From: an uncultured Acidobacteriota bacterium
GTDB lineage: Bacteria > Acidobacteriota > Terriglobia > Terriglobales > Acidobacteriaceae
NCBI GenBank assembly: GCA_903832475.1
Contig: CAILBQ010000548.1
Location: 1-13,219 of the forward strand
Length of the DNA: 13,219 bases
Direction of reading: 5' to 3'
Below are positions 6,705-13,219 of the stretch, in pieces. Position 1 is the first letter of the stretch, and every line of letters begins with the position of its first letter. Under the pieces are notes generated by a model. The model was not told the origin of the DNA, ran no database searches, and saw nothing but the letters and a program-made list of their open reading frames with translations. The position numbers and the translations under genes were made by a program.

Positions 6705-6747
6705 TGGCTCACGAAAGTTGTAACCCGCCCTCCCACCTTTCGACCCC

Positions 6748-7617
6748 TCAGGACACTCCGTACTTTTTGAACTGATCCACAACCTTCGCATCGATAGCCA
6801 GCGCCGAATCGAGGTCTGCCTTTGCTCCGGCCGCGTCGTGCATGCCGCGCCTTGCCAGGCTACGGCCATAAAAATAGGCCGCATTCTTCTCATTGCCGGC
6901 AATGGCCAGATCGTAATCCTTGATCGCCAGGTCGTACTTCTTCATCTTGAGATAGGTGAACCCGCGGCTGTCCAGCACATAAGGAAGGCCCGGCTTCAAC
7001 CGCAGGGACACGTTGCAATCCTGCAGCGCCGCGTCCAGTTGGCCGTCGATCGCTCGGTAGTAGCAGCGATTGTTCCAGGCCACGGCATTAGTAGGCTGCA
7101 GCTTGATCACCTTGCTGAAATTCTCGATCGCTCCGGGATTGTCGCCTTTCTCATGCAGCGCCTCTCCCCGGTTGAACCACGCGATTGTCAGTTCCGGAAC
7201 CAGCTTGATCGCCTGGTCGTAGTCGGCGACGGCATGGTCCAGATCCCCCTTGCGCTGATAGGCAAAACCGCGATTGTTATAGGCCAGAGCATACGTTGGC
7301 GTGTCTTTGATCACCTGCGAATCATCTTCAATGGCATGATCGAAATCACTGGTGCGCTCGTAGGCAAGTCCCCGCCGGTACAGCGCAAAGGTTCGGTCCC
7401 CCTTCTGCGCCTCTTTCGCATTCAGAATTTCCGTGCAGCCGGCAATGCTCACCGCTGCGTCCGGGCTGTTGCAGCGCACCCTCTGCGCAGCCAGCGGGCC
7501 ATTCCCAAACGGATGCCGCAATGCATTCAAAATCTTGTACGCCGCATATCCCGTGGCTCCCATCCCCACCACGCAGAGAATGGACACCGTAACAATTCCA
7601 AAGATCTTCCAGTTCAT
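6748..7617 (-). CDS. Membrane-anchored six-TPR repeat protein
   Basis: This 289-residue protein has one N-terminal membrane segment (about 6-27, WKIFGIVTVSILCVVGMGATGY region) and then a soluble part likely facing the periplasm. Six consecutive tetratricopeptide repeats begin near residues 76, 109, 143, 177, 211 and 245; each shows the spaced small/aromatic pattern such as AYNNRGFAYQRKGDLDHA. Two cysteines (50 and 61) frame a partial helical motif before the first repeat. The frame stays open up to 7698, but that stretch overlaps the glutamine synthetase terminator. ATG at 7617, which starts just before the membrane segment and has GCGGGG upstream, is therefore preferred. TPR proteins are scaffolds for protein binding; no enzymatic residues are seen and the partner is unknown. 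It is 111 bases upstream of the GH44 gene and on the same strand, without a visible terminator between, so co-transcription is possible. Confidence 0.85.
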   Translation of the reverse strand: MNWKIFGIVTVSILCVVGMGATGYAAYKILNALRHPFGNGPLAAQRVRCNSPDAAVSIAGCTEILNAKEAQKGDRTFALYRRGLAYERTSDFDHAIEDDSQVIKDTPTYALAYNNRGFAYQRKGDLDHAVADYDQAIKLVPELTIAWFNRGEALHEKGDNPGAIENFSKVIKLQPTNAVAWNNRCYYRAIDGQLDAALQDCNVSLRLKPGLPYVLDSRGFTYLKMKKYDLAIKDYDLAIAGNEKNAAYFYGRSLARRGMHDAAGAKADLDSALAIDAKVVDQFKKYGVS

Positions 7618-7683
7618 CCGAAACCCCGCCGGCTGATTTGTGGAGAAGCTTACCAGCAAATCCACCCCGTCACGTCCACGCAG

Positions 7684-7721
7684 GAAAAAGCGGCACACCC
7701 CAGAGGATGTGCCGCCTTTTT
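7684..7721. terminator. Terminator downstream of glutamine synthetase (bidirectional form)
   Basis: GCGGCACA (7690-7697) pairs with TGTGCCGC (7708-7715) around a 10-base loop. Five A precede the stem and five T follow it, so each strand sees a hairpin followed by a U-tract. The minus-strand function is the relevant one: it ends glutamine synthetase mRNA about 70 bases after its stop and lies upstream of the TPR gene start. Confidence 0.88.
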
Positions 7722-7788
7722 GATAGATCCCAAGCCCTGTCTGCCCTGGCCTCTGCGGCGAAGCCGCGTCCGCCTGGACGGCAGGTCC

Positions 7789-9219
7789 CTAGAAGTTCGA
7801 CCAGAGAGCCTGGTTGTAGACCTCGTGGTGGTACTGCACTTCCGAACCCTTCACGAAGGTGCCGAGCTGCCGTGGCGAACGATCCGCCGCGGCCCGCTTC
7901 AGGTCGGCAAACCGGCCCTGGACATCCGAACCTAAAATCTCCGCAATCCATTCCGACTTCTCAAAATCGTCGATGGCCGAATAGATATTGTCCGGCAGGT
8001 AGCGATGTGCCTGGCGCAGGTTATCGATCTCCGCAACCTTGCCGTCGATTCCCGTCTTGAAAATCGAGTACAGCGCCAGGTACGGATTCGCATCCGGTCC
8101 CACCGACCGCACTTCCACGCGCATTGACTTCGAGTTGCCGATCGGCACCCGCACCATCGACCCGCGATCCGTCGCCGACGCCTTGATCTGGTTCGGCGCC
8201 TCAAAATGCGGATCGAGCCGGCGATACGCGTTCACGCTGGAGTTGAGGATCAGGCAGATGTCCAGCGCCCGTGACAGCACGCGATCGATGAAGTCCCAAC
8301 CCATGCTGGAAAGCTTCTCCTGCCCGTTCGCGTCCCAGAAAAGATTCGTCTTGTCCTTGGTGATCGACATGTTGGTGTGCATGCCGCTGCCGTTGACGCC
8401 CACCACCGGCTTGGGCAGGAAACTGGCCGTGAAGCCCATGTTGTTCGCCACCTGCCGGCTGAGCAGCTTGTAGAGCTGAATCTGGTCGGCCGCGGCCACC
8501 ACTTCCCCGTAGCTATAGTTGATCTCAAATTGCGCCGGCGCCACTTCTGGATGGTCTTTCTCGTTCTGGAAGCCCATGGCGCGCTGCACTTCGGCCGCGG
8601 TGTCGATAAACCGGCGCAGCGGATCCAGCGGCAGCGAGTGGTAATAGCCGCCCGTGTTCACAAAATCGAAGCGGCCCGTTTCATTGAACTTGCGCTCCGC
8701 ATCCGTGCCAGCAAACAGAAAGCCTTCAATCTCGTTCGCCGCATTCAGCGTGTAGCCCTTTTCCGTGTACAGCTTGTCAGAATACTGCTTCAGCACACCG
8801 CGCAGGTCGCCCGAATAGGGGCCGCCGTCCTTGTCGATCACGGTGCCAAACACCAGCACCTTGCCGTTGCCAAACACGTCCGCCGGCACCCAGTAAAACG
8901 CGCTCCAGTCGATGCCCAGACGCAGATCGCTCTCCTTCTGCGCCGTAAATCCGCGAATCGACGATCCGTCGAAAGTCAGATTGTCGTAACTCGAAATCAG
9001 GAATTTCTTGTCGTAATCGAGCAGGTGCAGCCGGCCCTCGAGGTCAGAAAACAGTACCGTGACCGCCTTGATCCGCTTTTCATCCGTGAGGTACTTCAGT
9101 CGTTCATCGCGAACCTTGTCAGGATCGACACGGCTCAGGCGATCGGTTTTGGCTTTCAGATTCAGTTCTTCCAACTCCTCGTAGCTGAGGGCCAGAAAAT
9201 TGCGGTAGGTATCGGACAC
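7789..9219 (-). CDS. glnA: Glutamine synthetase, type I-like
   Basis: This 476-residue enzyme makes glutamine from glutamate, ammonia and ATP in the cytoplasm, probably as a dodecamer. The beta-grasp domain carries FDGSSIRGF (83-91), including the aspartate that binds ammonium in true glutamine synthetases. The catalytic domain shows NEIEGFLF (Glu163, Glu165), HPEVAPAQFEINY (Glu225, Glu232), the ATP signature KPVVGVNGSGMHTNMS with His281, NAYRRLDPHFEAPN (Arg334 and flap Glu340), DRGSMVRVPI (Arg352, Arg357) and RVEVRSVGPDANPY (Glu369, Arg371). All expected active-site residues are present. The NLYDLPPEE-type adenylylation site of the enteric GSI-beta class is absent, so control by GlnE-type adenylylation is unlikely. 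Before the beta-grasp core there is an extra segment of about 45 residues. The start is GTG, with AAGGGAGA 5 bases upstream. It is divergent from the M61 gene and is closed by a strong terminator. A related amidoligase acting on another amine is less likely given the DGSS motif. Confidence 0.93.
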   Translation of the reverse strand: MSDTYRNFLALSYEELEELNLKAKTDRLSRVDPDKVRDERLKYLTDEKRIKAVTVLFSDLEGRLHLLDYDKKFLISSYDNLTFDGSSIRGFTAQKESDLRLGIDWSAFYWVPADVFGNGKVLVFGTVIDKDGGPYSGDLRGVLKQYSDKLYTEKGYTLNAANEIEGFLFAGTDAERKFNETGRFDFVNTGGYYHSLPLDPLRRFIDTAAEVQRAMGFQNEKDHPEVAPAQFEINYSYGEVVAAADQIQLYKLLSRQVANNMGFTASFLPKPVVGVNGSGMHTNMSITKDKTNLFWDANGQEKLSSMGWDFIDRVLSRALDICLILNSSVNAYRRLDPHFEAPNQIKASATDRGSMVRVPIGNSKSMRVEVRSVGPDANPYLALYSIFKTGIDGKVAEIDNLRQAHRYLPDNIYSAIDDFEKSEWIAEILGSDVQGRFADLKRAAADRSPRQLGTFVKGSEVQYHHEVYNQALWSNF

Positions 9220-9461
9220 AGAACTCTCCCTTCAAAACGAATCAAAATGTCGAGCGGCACAGCCCCGATCGTGAGCTGCCAGAGGATGTTGATTTCAGGT
9301 TAACGCGCAATGCCCTGCCACGCATAAAGAAAACGTAATGCCTGCCCGCTCCCTCCCCAGCGCCCCCCGTTCCGTTTCGATACAGCCGCATGCTGCATCC
9401 CTCCGCCTCTCCTATCGATTTCGTTGCGGTACCCTGAAATCCAGGAGATTTCCAAACCGAC
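9220..9461. promoter_or_regulatory. Divergent promoter region between glutamine synthetase and M61 peptidase
   Basis: This 242-base gap must hold both outward promoters. No reliable sigma-70 pair could be fixed by eye. Two details stand out. TGGCA-N5-TTGC (minus strand, 9320-9307) resembles a sigma-54 site but is one base too short between its GG and GC elements. GAAATC-CAGGA-GATTTC (9436-9452) forms a small hairpin that overlaps the M61 Shine-Dalgarno. Confidence 0.5.
9225..9232 (-). promoter_or_regulatory. Ribosome-binding site that fixes the GTG start of glutamine synthetase
   Basis: AAGGGAGA on the minus strand lies 5 bases before GTG at 9219-9217. No ATG nearby has an equivalent site, so GTG is the likely initiator. 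Confidence 0.7.
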
Positions 9462-11459
9462 ATGCCTCAGTTCCCCCGGCTTCTTCCCCAGTTTGCCGCT
9501 CTCGCCGCTCTTGCCTCCGCCGCATTTTCGTCCCTGCCGAGCATCGCTCTTGCTCAGAAAACCCCCATCCAGATCACCGCCGACCTTTCCGACGCCCCGC
9601 GCAAGCTGTACCACGCCGAAGTCGACATCCCCGTCACGGCCGGCCCCGTCTCCCTGACCACCCCCAAGTGGATTCCCGGCAATCACCGGCCTACAGGCCC
9701 AGTCGACGACATCACCGGCGTCGTCTTTACCGCCAATGGCGAAAAGCTCCCCTGGCGCCGCGACGACGTCGACCTATACCAGTTCCACGTCACCATCCCC
9801 AAGGGCGTTACCACCCTCCACGCCCACCTGGATTGCATTGTCGCTTCCCGCGTTTCGCAGAAACTCGCCGTCCTCGAATGGGAAAAGCTTCTTCTCTACC
9901 CCGCCAACACCCCAGGCAAGGACATTCCCATCCAGCCCACGCTGATCGTCCCCGCCGGCTGGGGTATCGGCACCGCTTTGACTCCAGAAGGCCCCGGCTC
10001 CTATCCCGTCCCAGCCGCCGCCACGCCCGACAGCAAGACGCCTGCCGATCTCTTCAAATCCAAGTCCGTCCCCACCAAGTTCGCCGTCACCAACGTCGAG
10101 CAGCTCGAAGACTCGCCCGTCATCACCGGCCAGTACTTTCATGAATTTCCGCTCGCCCCCGACGTCACTCCCAAGCACTACATCGACGTTGTGTCCGACC
10201 AGCCCGAAGACTCCAACCTTCGCCCTGCCGTCCTCGCCGAACTCAATAACCTCGTCCACGAAATCAGCGTCGACTACGCCTCGCATCACTACAACGTCTA
10301 CCACTTCCTGCTGACCCTCTCAGACGTCGCCGGCGGGGAGGGCCTCGAGCACCACCAGTCCTCCGACAACGGCGTCGGCGAAAAAGGCTTTGCCGACGAT
10401 GCCCATCAGCTCGCCGAGGCCGACCTGCTCTCCCACGAGTTCACCCACTCCTGGAACGGCAAGTACCGACGCCCCGCGACGCTCTATCAGCCCGACTTCG
10501 CCACCATGCAGCAGGGCAAGCTGCTCTGGGTCTACGAAGGCATGACCCAATACCTGGGCAACGTCATGGCCGCTCGCTCCGGCCTCAAGTCCCAGGCTCA
10601 GTACCGCGACCTGCTTGCCCTCTCCGCCGCCGACCTTGACTATCGCCCCGGCCGCGAGTGGCGCTCTACTGAGGACACGGCCATCGCCGCCAGCATCCTT
10701 CGCGGCGGAAACCCCGCCTGGTCCAACTGGAAGCGCGGTCAGGATTACTACCAGGAAGGCGAGCTCTTCTGGCTCGACGCCGATACCCTGATTCGCCAGA
10801 AGACCGGCAATAAGAAATCCCTTGATGACTTCGAGAAAATCTTCCTCGGCCTCGGCGGCAACACTGGCCCCATCGTTGTCACCTACACCCGCGAAGACCT
10901 CATCAAGAACCTCAACGAAGTCCTGCCGTACGACTGGGCCACCTTCATCCACGACCACATCGATGTCCCCAACCCTCATGCCGATCTCGCCGGCATTGAA
11001 CGCGGCGGCTACAAGCTTGTCTACCTCGATCATCCCTCTAAATCCGAACGCACCATGTCTTCCGTCGCCGGTCCGCGCCGCAACGGCCTGGACTGCTGGT
11101 ATTCCCTCGGCCTGCGCGTCAACGGCGAAGGCATGGTCAGCGACGTGCGCTGGAATTCGCCTGCCGACAAAGCCCGCCTCGCACCCGGATACAAGATCCT
11201 CGCTGTCAACGGCAATATCTTCTCCAACGACGCCCTGAAAGCCGCAATCAAGTCCGCTAAAGGAAATACCGAAGTTATCCACCTCGTCGTCCAGGCAGAC
11301 ACCTTCGTCAACAATTTCGAAATCGATTACCACGATGGCGAACGCTACCCGGCCCTGCAACGCATCGAGGGCGCTTCAGCGTATCTGGATGACATCACCA
11401 CCCCCCGCACGACTCCCGAAAAAGTGCCCACCGAGAAGAGCAAGAACGACGAAGACTGA
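9462..11459 (+). CDS. M61 family zinc metallopeptidase with PDZ domain
   Basis: This 665-residue exported peptidase belongs to the glycyl-aminopeptidase-like M61 family. A signal peptide (Arg6, hydrophobic core about 10-30, ALA-Q at 29-32) is followed by the N-terminal beta domain (about 35-240), with the family marker TTPKWIPGNHRPTGP (66-80). The catalytic domain shows GGEGLEHHQSS (291-301), the zinc motif HEFTH (325-329) in SHEFTHSWNGKYRRP, and the third ligand Glu359 in WVYEGMTQYLG. The YYQEGELFWLDADTLIRQKT segment (429-448) is also typical of the family. A PDZ domain spans about 545-615. The last 25 residues are charged and disordered. All zinc ligands and the catalytic Glu326 are intact. 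The ATG is preceded by AGGAG at an unusually long distance (14 bases). The enzyme probably trims peptides in the periplasm or outside the cell; the exact substrate cannot be read. It is transcribed alone, divergently from glutamine synthetase, with a probable terminator at 11491-11527. Confidence 0.92.
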   Translation: MPQFPRLLPQFAALAALASAAFSSLPSIALAQKTPIQITADLSDAPRKLYHAEVDIPVTAGPVSLTTPKWIPGNHRPTGPVDDITGVVFTANGEKLPWRRDDVDLYQFHVTIPKGVTTLHAHLDCIVASRVSQKLAVLEWEKLLLYPANTPGKDIPIQPTLIVPAGWGIGTALTPEGPGSYPVPAAATPDSKTPADLFKSKSVPTKFAVTNVEQLEDSPVITGQYFHEFPLAPDVTPKHYIDVVSDQPEDSNLRPAVLAELNNLVHEISVDYASHHYNVYHFLLTLSDVAGGEGLEHHQSSDNGVGEKGFADDAHQLAEADLLSHEFTHSWNGKYRRPATLYQPDFATMQQGKLLWVYEGMTQYLGNVMAARSGLKSQAQYRDLLALSAADLDYRPGREWRSTEDTAIAASILRGGNPAWSNWKRGQDYYQEGELFWLDADTLIRQKTGNKKSLDDFEKIFLGLGGNTGPIVVTYTREDLIKNLNEVLPYDWATFIHDHIDVPNPHADLAGIERGGYKLVYLDHPSKSERTMSSVAGPRRNGLDCWYSLGLRVNGEGMVSDVRWNSPADKARLAPGYKILAVNGNIFSNDALKAAIKSAKGNTEVIHLVVQADTFVNNFEIDYHDGERYPALQRIEGASAYLDDITTPRTTPEKVPTEKSKNDED

Positions 11460-11490
11460 TTCCAAAAGAAAACCTCAAAACTACATATAG

Positions 11491-11527
11491 GCCCCGGCAC
11501 AGTTACTGGTCGGGGCTTACGTTTTCC
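11491..11527 (+). terminator. Probable terminator after the M61 gene
   Basis: GCCCCG (11491-11496) pairs with CGGGGC (11511-11516), 31 bases beyond the M61 stop codon. An inner CAGT/ACTG complementarity lies in the loop. The following TTACGTTTT is only moderately T-rich, so efficiency may be partial. Confidence 0.5.
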
Positions 11528-11784
11528 TCGATCAGTGCCTTGATCCTGTCCGCACCGACTTATCCCACAAAATAAACATTGGAATCTCGTCCATTTCTCA
11601 CTGACTCGTACTACACTTCCTTCACGCAAGTCGTCGAGTCATTCCCCGGCCTAAACTGTAACTCGCGCTTGCACGATCGAACTCCTGGCAAGTCCTATCA
11701 ACGTTCACGGCTCCTGTTAAGTCGTTCCCGGCATGTCTGTCATGCGCAGTTAAGCCTCAGATGGCGTTGACCCAAGTTATGCAT

Positions 11785-11790
11785 GGAGGG
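11785..11790 (+). promoter_or_regulatory. Ribosome-binding site deciding the lipoprotein start
   Basis: GGAGGG lies 3 bases before ATG 11794, close but strong. The alternative in-frame ATGs at 11761 and 11779 lack such a motif. Confidence 0.5.
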
Positions 11791-11793
11791 CGT

Positions 11794-12336
11794 ATGAAAG
11801 TTTCTAAGCGGCTTTTCAATACAGCGGATCGGGCTGTTATTCGACCGGCAACAGGTTCTGCTAAGTCTTCCAAAGCAACGCGAACAGTTGCCGCTTTGGT
11901 CCTCGCTTCTGTTGCGTCATGCAGCGTGCTTTCGCTGGACGGATGCAAAGGTCAAAACGTTAACTTCGGGCCCAGCGGGGGTGAGATCGCCGGCATTATC
12001 ATTGGCGCGGCGGTCGTCGTGGGGGGCACCACCGCGATTCTGGTCCATGTCAACCATTCCCACCATCAGGTCAAAGGCTGCGTCTCGTCCAGTCCAAACG
12101 GCCTGCAGCTTCAGACAGACGACAAAAGAAACTGGCTGTTGACCGGCAATACGCCCGAAATCAAAGCGGGGGACCTCGTCAAGCTGAACGGAACAAAGCT
12201 GAAGAGGCCCAAACACAGCACTGGAGATCCCACCTTCGAAGTCGAGAAGATCAACAAGGATTTTGGCCCTTGCCGGACGGTGCCGGCAACCACGGCAAAC
12301 ATCTCGCCGACCGACTCCACCCCCGCAGGGAAATAG
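11794..12336 (+). CDS. Putative small lipoprotein with OB-like C-terminal domain
   Basis: This 180-residue protein is not firmly recognised. ATG 11794 is chosen because GGAGGG lies just upstream (3 bases); the frame is also open from ATG 11761, without a clear ribosome site. A long basic N-region (1-30) precedes a hydrophobic stretch (31-48) ending in LSLDGC, a plausible lipobox with Cys51. A second glycine-rich hydrophobic segment (64-86) follows, then a histidine-rich patch (87-92, HVNHSHHQ region). Residues 95-160 start at Cys96 and end at Cys160; the pattern GCVSS, WLLTGNT, KAGDLVKLNGTK resembles small OB-fold-like domains common in acidobacterial secreted proteins (DUF5818-like). The last 20 residues are Thr/Pro-rich. 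No catalytic motif is seen. It could instead be a protein with two membrane segments. It ends 2 bases from the convergent chemotaxis gene. Confidence 0.65.
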   Translation: MKVSKRLFNTADRAVIRPATGSAKSSKATRTVAALVLASVASCSVLSLDGCKGQNVNFGPSGGEIAGIIIGAAVVVGGTTAILVHVNHSHHQVKGCVSSSPNGLQLQTDDKRNWLLTGNTPEIKAGDLVKLNGTKLKRPKHSTGDPTFEVEKINKDFGPCRTVPATTANISPTDSTPAGK

Positions 12337-12338
12337 CT

Positions 12339-13199
12339 TTAACCCCGCTGCCACTCGCGGCGCTTTCCGATTGGTGCGCTTCCAGCCAATCGGCCTTCCT
12401 CCCCTGTCCCTGCCGTGCCAACCTTGAACGAACTCACCAACCCAGTCAGTTCGTTGGCCATGCCAGAGAGCCGGTCGTAGGCCTCCATCGCCTCCTTTGA
12501 ACTTTCCACCGTGCGTTCCATAATCGCCGCGATGGCATCCACGTTGGCCGCCACGGAAGCCGTCGTCGCCGACTGCTCCGAGGCTGACGTGGCGATCTTC
12601 GAAACCTTCTTCTGCATCGACTCCGAGCCCCGTATGATACTCGTCAGCGCTTCCCCGGCGGCATGAGCCGAACCCACACCGCATCGCACCTGGCTCAGGC
12701 TGGAGCGCATCGCTGCCACCGCCATAGAAGTGCTTTCCTGGATCGCCTTCACCGTGACATCGATCTCTCTCGTCGCAGAGCTGGTCCGCTCCGCCAGCCG
12801 TCGTACCTCGCCCGCCACCACCGCAAATCCACGCCCATGTTCTCCCGCCCGCGCCGCTTCGATCGAAGCATTCAAGGCCAGCAAACTCGTCTGTCCCGCA
12901 ATCTCGTCGATCACGCTGACAATCTTCCCAATCGCGTCACTGGAGCGGCCCAGTCCCTCGATACGCGCAGAGTTTTCATCATTGGTCCGCAGCATCGTCT
13001 CGATGCATTGCACGGTACTCAAGACCGTCTCTCCCCCATCCTTCGCCGTCTGCTCGGCAATGCGCGCTTCCTCCGCCGCCTGCTGCGTCGACTCATGAAT
13101 GGCGAGAATGCCTCCTGACATCGCCAGCATCGACTCGGTGATGTGTCCCGCCTGCTGCTGTTCTTCTCCTGCTTGCGAAACTGTCTCGTGCGCGGCCAA
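12339..13199 (-). CDS. Methyl-accepting chemotaxis protein, C-terminal part (5' truncated)
   Basis: About 286 residues of the cytoplasmic signalling hairpin are present. The highly conserved tip reads EIAGQTSLLALNASIEAARAG, then EHGRGFAVVAGEVRRLAERTS; it contacts CheA and CheW. Long coiled-coil helices with methylation-type Glu/Gln-Ser/Ala patterns flank it on both sides. The sensor, membrane and HAMP parts lie beyond the contig end. Reading on the minus strand, the first five codons of the apparent frame (GTG TGC TCT TCC GAT) come from sequencing adapter, so the real sequence begins at the TTG codon ending at 13199. The C terminus (KRREWQRG) lacks an NWETF-like pentapeptide for CheR/CheB docking. 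The TAA stop lies 2 bases from the stop codon of the convergent lipoprotein gene. The ligand is unknown. Confidence 0.9.
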   Translation of the reverse strand: MAAHETVSQAGEEQQQAGHITESMLAMSGGILAIHESTQQAAEEARIAEQTAKDGGETVLSTVQCIETMLRTNDENSARIEGLGRSSDAIGKIVSVIDEIAGQTSLLALNASIEAARAGEHGRGFAVVAGEVRRLAERTSSATREIDVTVKAIQESTSMAVAAMRSSLSQVRCGVGSAHAAGEALTSIIRGSESMQKKVSKIATSASEQSATTASVAANVDAIAAIMERTVESSKEAMEAYDRLSGMANELTGLVSSFKVGTAGTGEEGRLAGSAPIGKRREWQRG

Positions 13200-13219
13200 A
13201 TCGGAAGAGCACACGTCTG
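13200..13219 (+). other. Untrimmed Illumina TruSeq adapter at contig end
   Basis: The last 20 bases match exactly the read-through adapter (ATCGGAAGAGC followed by ACACGTCTG). On the minus strand it encodes the well-known artefactual protein start MCSSD. This marks a contig end and is not part of the genome. Confidence 0.95.

Larger units (their letters stand above)
11460..11793. other. Intergenic region before the lipoprotein gene
   Basis: This 334-base region carries the M61 terminator at its left end and presumably the promoter of the lipoprotein gene. A small dyad GCATG-TCTGT-CATGC lies at 11731-11745, and GTTAAG is repeated around it (from 11716 and from 11749). No RNA gene or convincing coding frame was seen; a short open frame at 11579-11770 has no recognisable product. 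The base composition appears less GC-rich than in the coding sequences on either side. Confidence 0.5.

Noticed and set aside
9307..9320. Sigma-54-like promoter TGGCA-N5-TTGC upstream of glutamine synthetase
   Set aside because: The spacing between the GG and GC elements is 9 instead of the required 10 bases, and sigma-54 promoters are very sensitive to this. It would need a mapped transcription start.
10320..11360. Long open frame antisense to the M61 gene
   Set aside because: It is a mirror of GC-rich codon usage on the other strand; the sense frame has complete M61 and PDZ motifs, while this one has no recognisable domain or ribosome site.
11579..11770. 63-codon open frame in the gap before the lipoprotein gene
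   Set aside because: There is no ribosome-binding site, no recognisable product, and the length is within chance expectation.

Overview
The window looks like chromosomal DNA of a GC-rich heterotrophic bacterium, most likely an Acidobacteriota (Acidobacteriaceae-like) soil organism. This is inferred from gene content: a GH44 glycanase, an M61 peptidase, a small lipoprotein with an OB-like domain, and the ATP-grasp / alpha-E / transglutaminase trio. No rRNA or other phylogenetic marker is present. The right end (13200-13219) matches the Illumina TruSeq adapter exactly, so it is an untrimmed contig end and not biology.

Layout. From 9219 leftward every gene is on the minus strand: glutamine synthetase (7789-9219, GTG start), a hairpin terminator, a membrane-anchored six-TPR protein (6748-7617), a secreted GH44 glycanase with C-terminal Ig-like domains (4297-6636), a second terminator, and then an apparent operon of circularly permuted ATP-grasp protein (2480-4084), alpha-E protein (1346-2308) and transglutaminase-like protein (256-1284, TTG start). 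A good ribosome-binding site and GTG at the extreme left suggest that another gene of the same strand begins at position 10. To the right, an M61 peptidase with a PDZ domain (9462-11459) is transcribed rightward, divergently from glutamine synthetase. It is followed by a small putative lipoprotein (11794-12336), which converges with only 2 bases between stop codons on the C-terminal part of a methyl-accepting chemotaxis protein (12339-13199) cut by the contig end.

How the genes work together. The ATP-grasp / alpha-E / transglutaminase trio is a recurrent bacterial cassette predicted from comparative genomics to make and process a peptide or amide product. Its substrate is unknown. It is the best candidate here for an under-described system. 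The glycanase and the M61 peptidase fit extracytoplasmic degradation of plant polysaccharide and peptides, and glutamine synthetase fits nitrogen assimilation. The two terminators imply that these are separate transcription units.

The most unusual non-coding signal is a degenerate heptamer repeat, minus-strand consensus AGTGGTA. It occupies both gaps inside the ATP-grasp operon, overlaps the alpha-E stop codon, and in the larger gap forms a perfect 13-bp inverted repeat.
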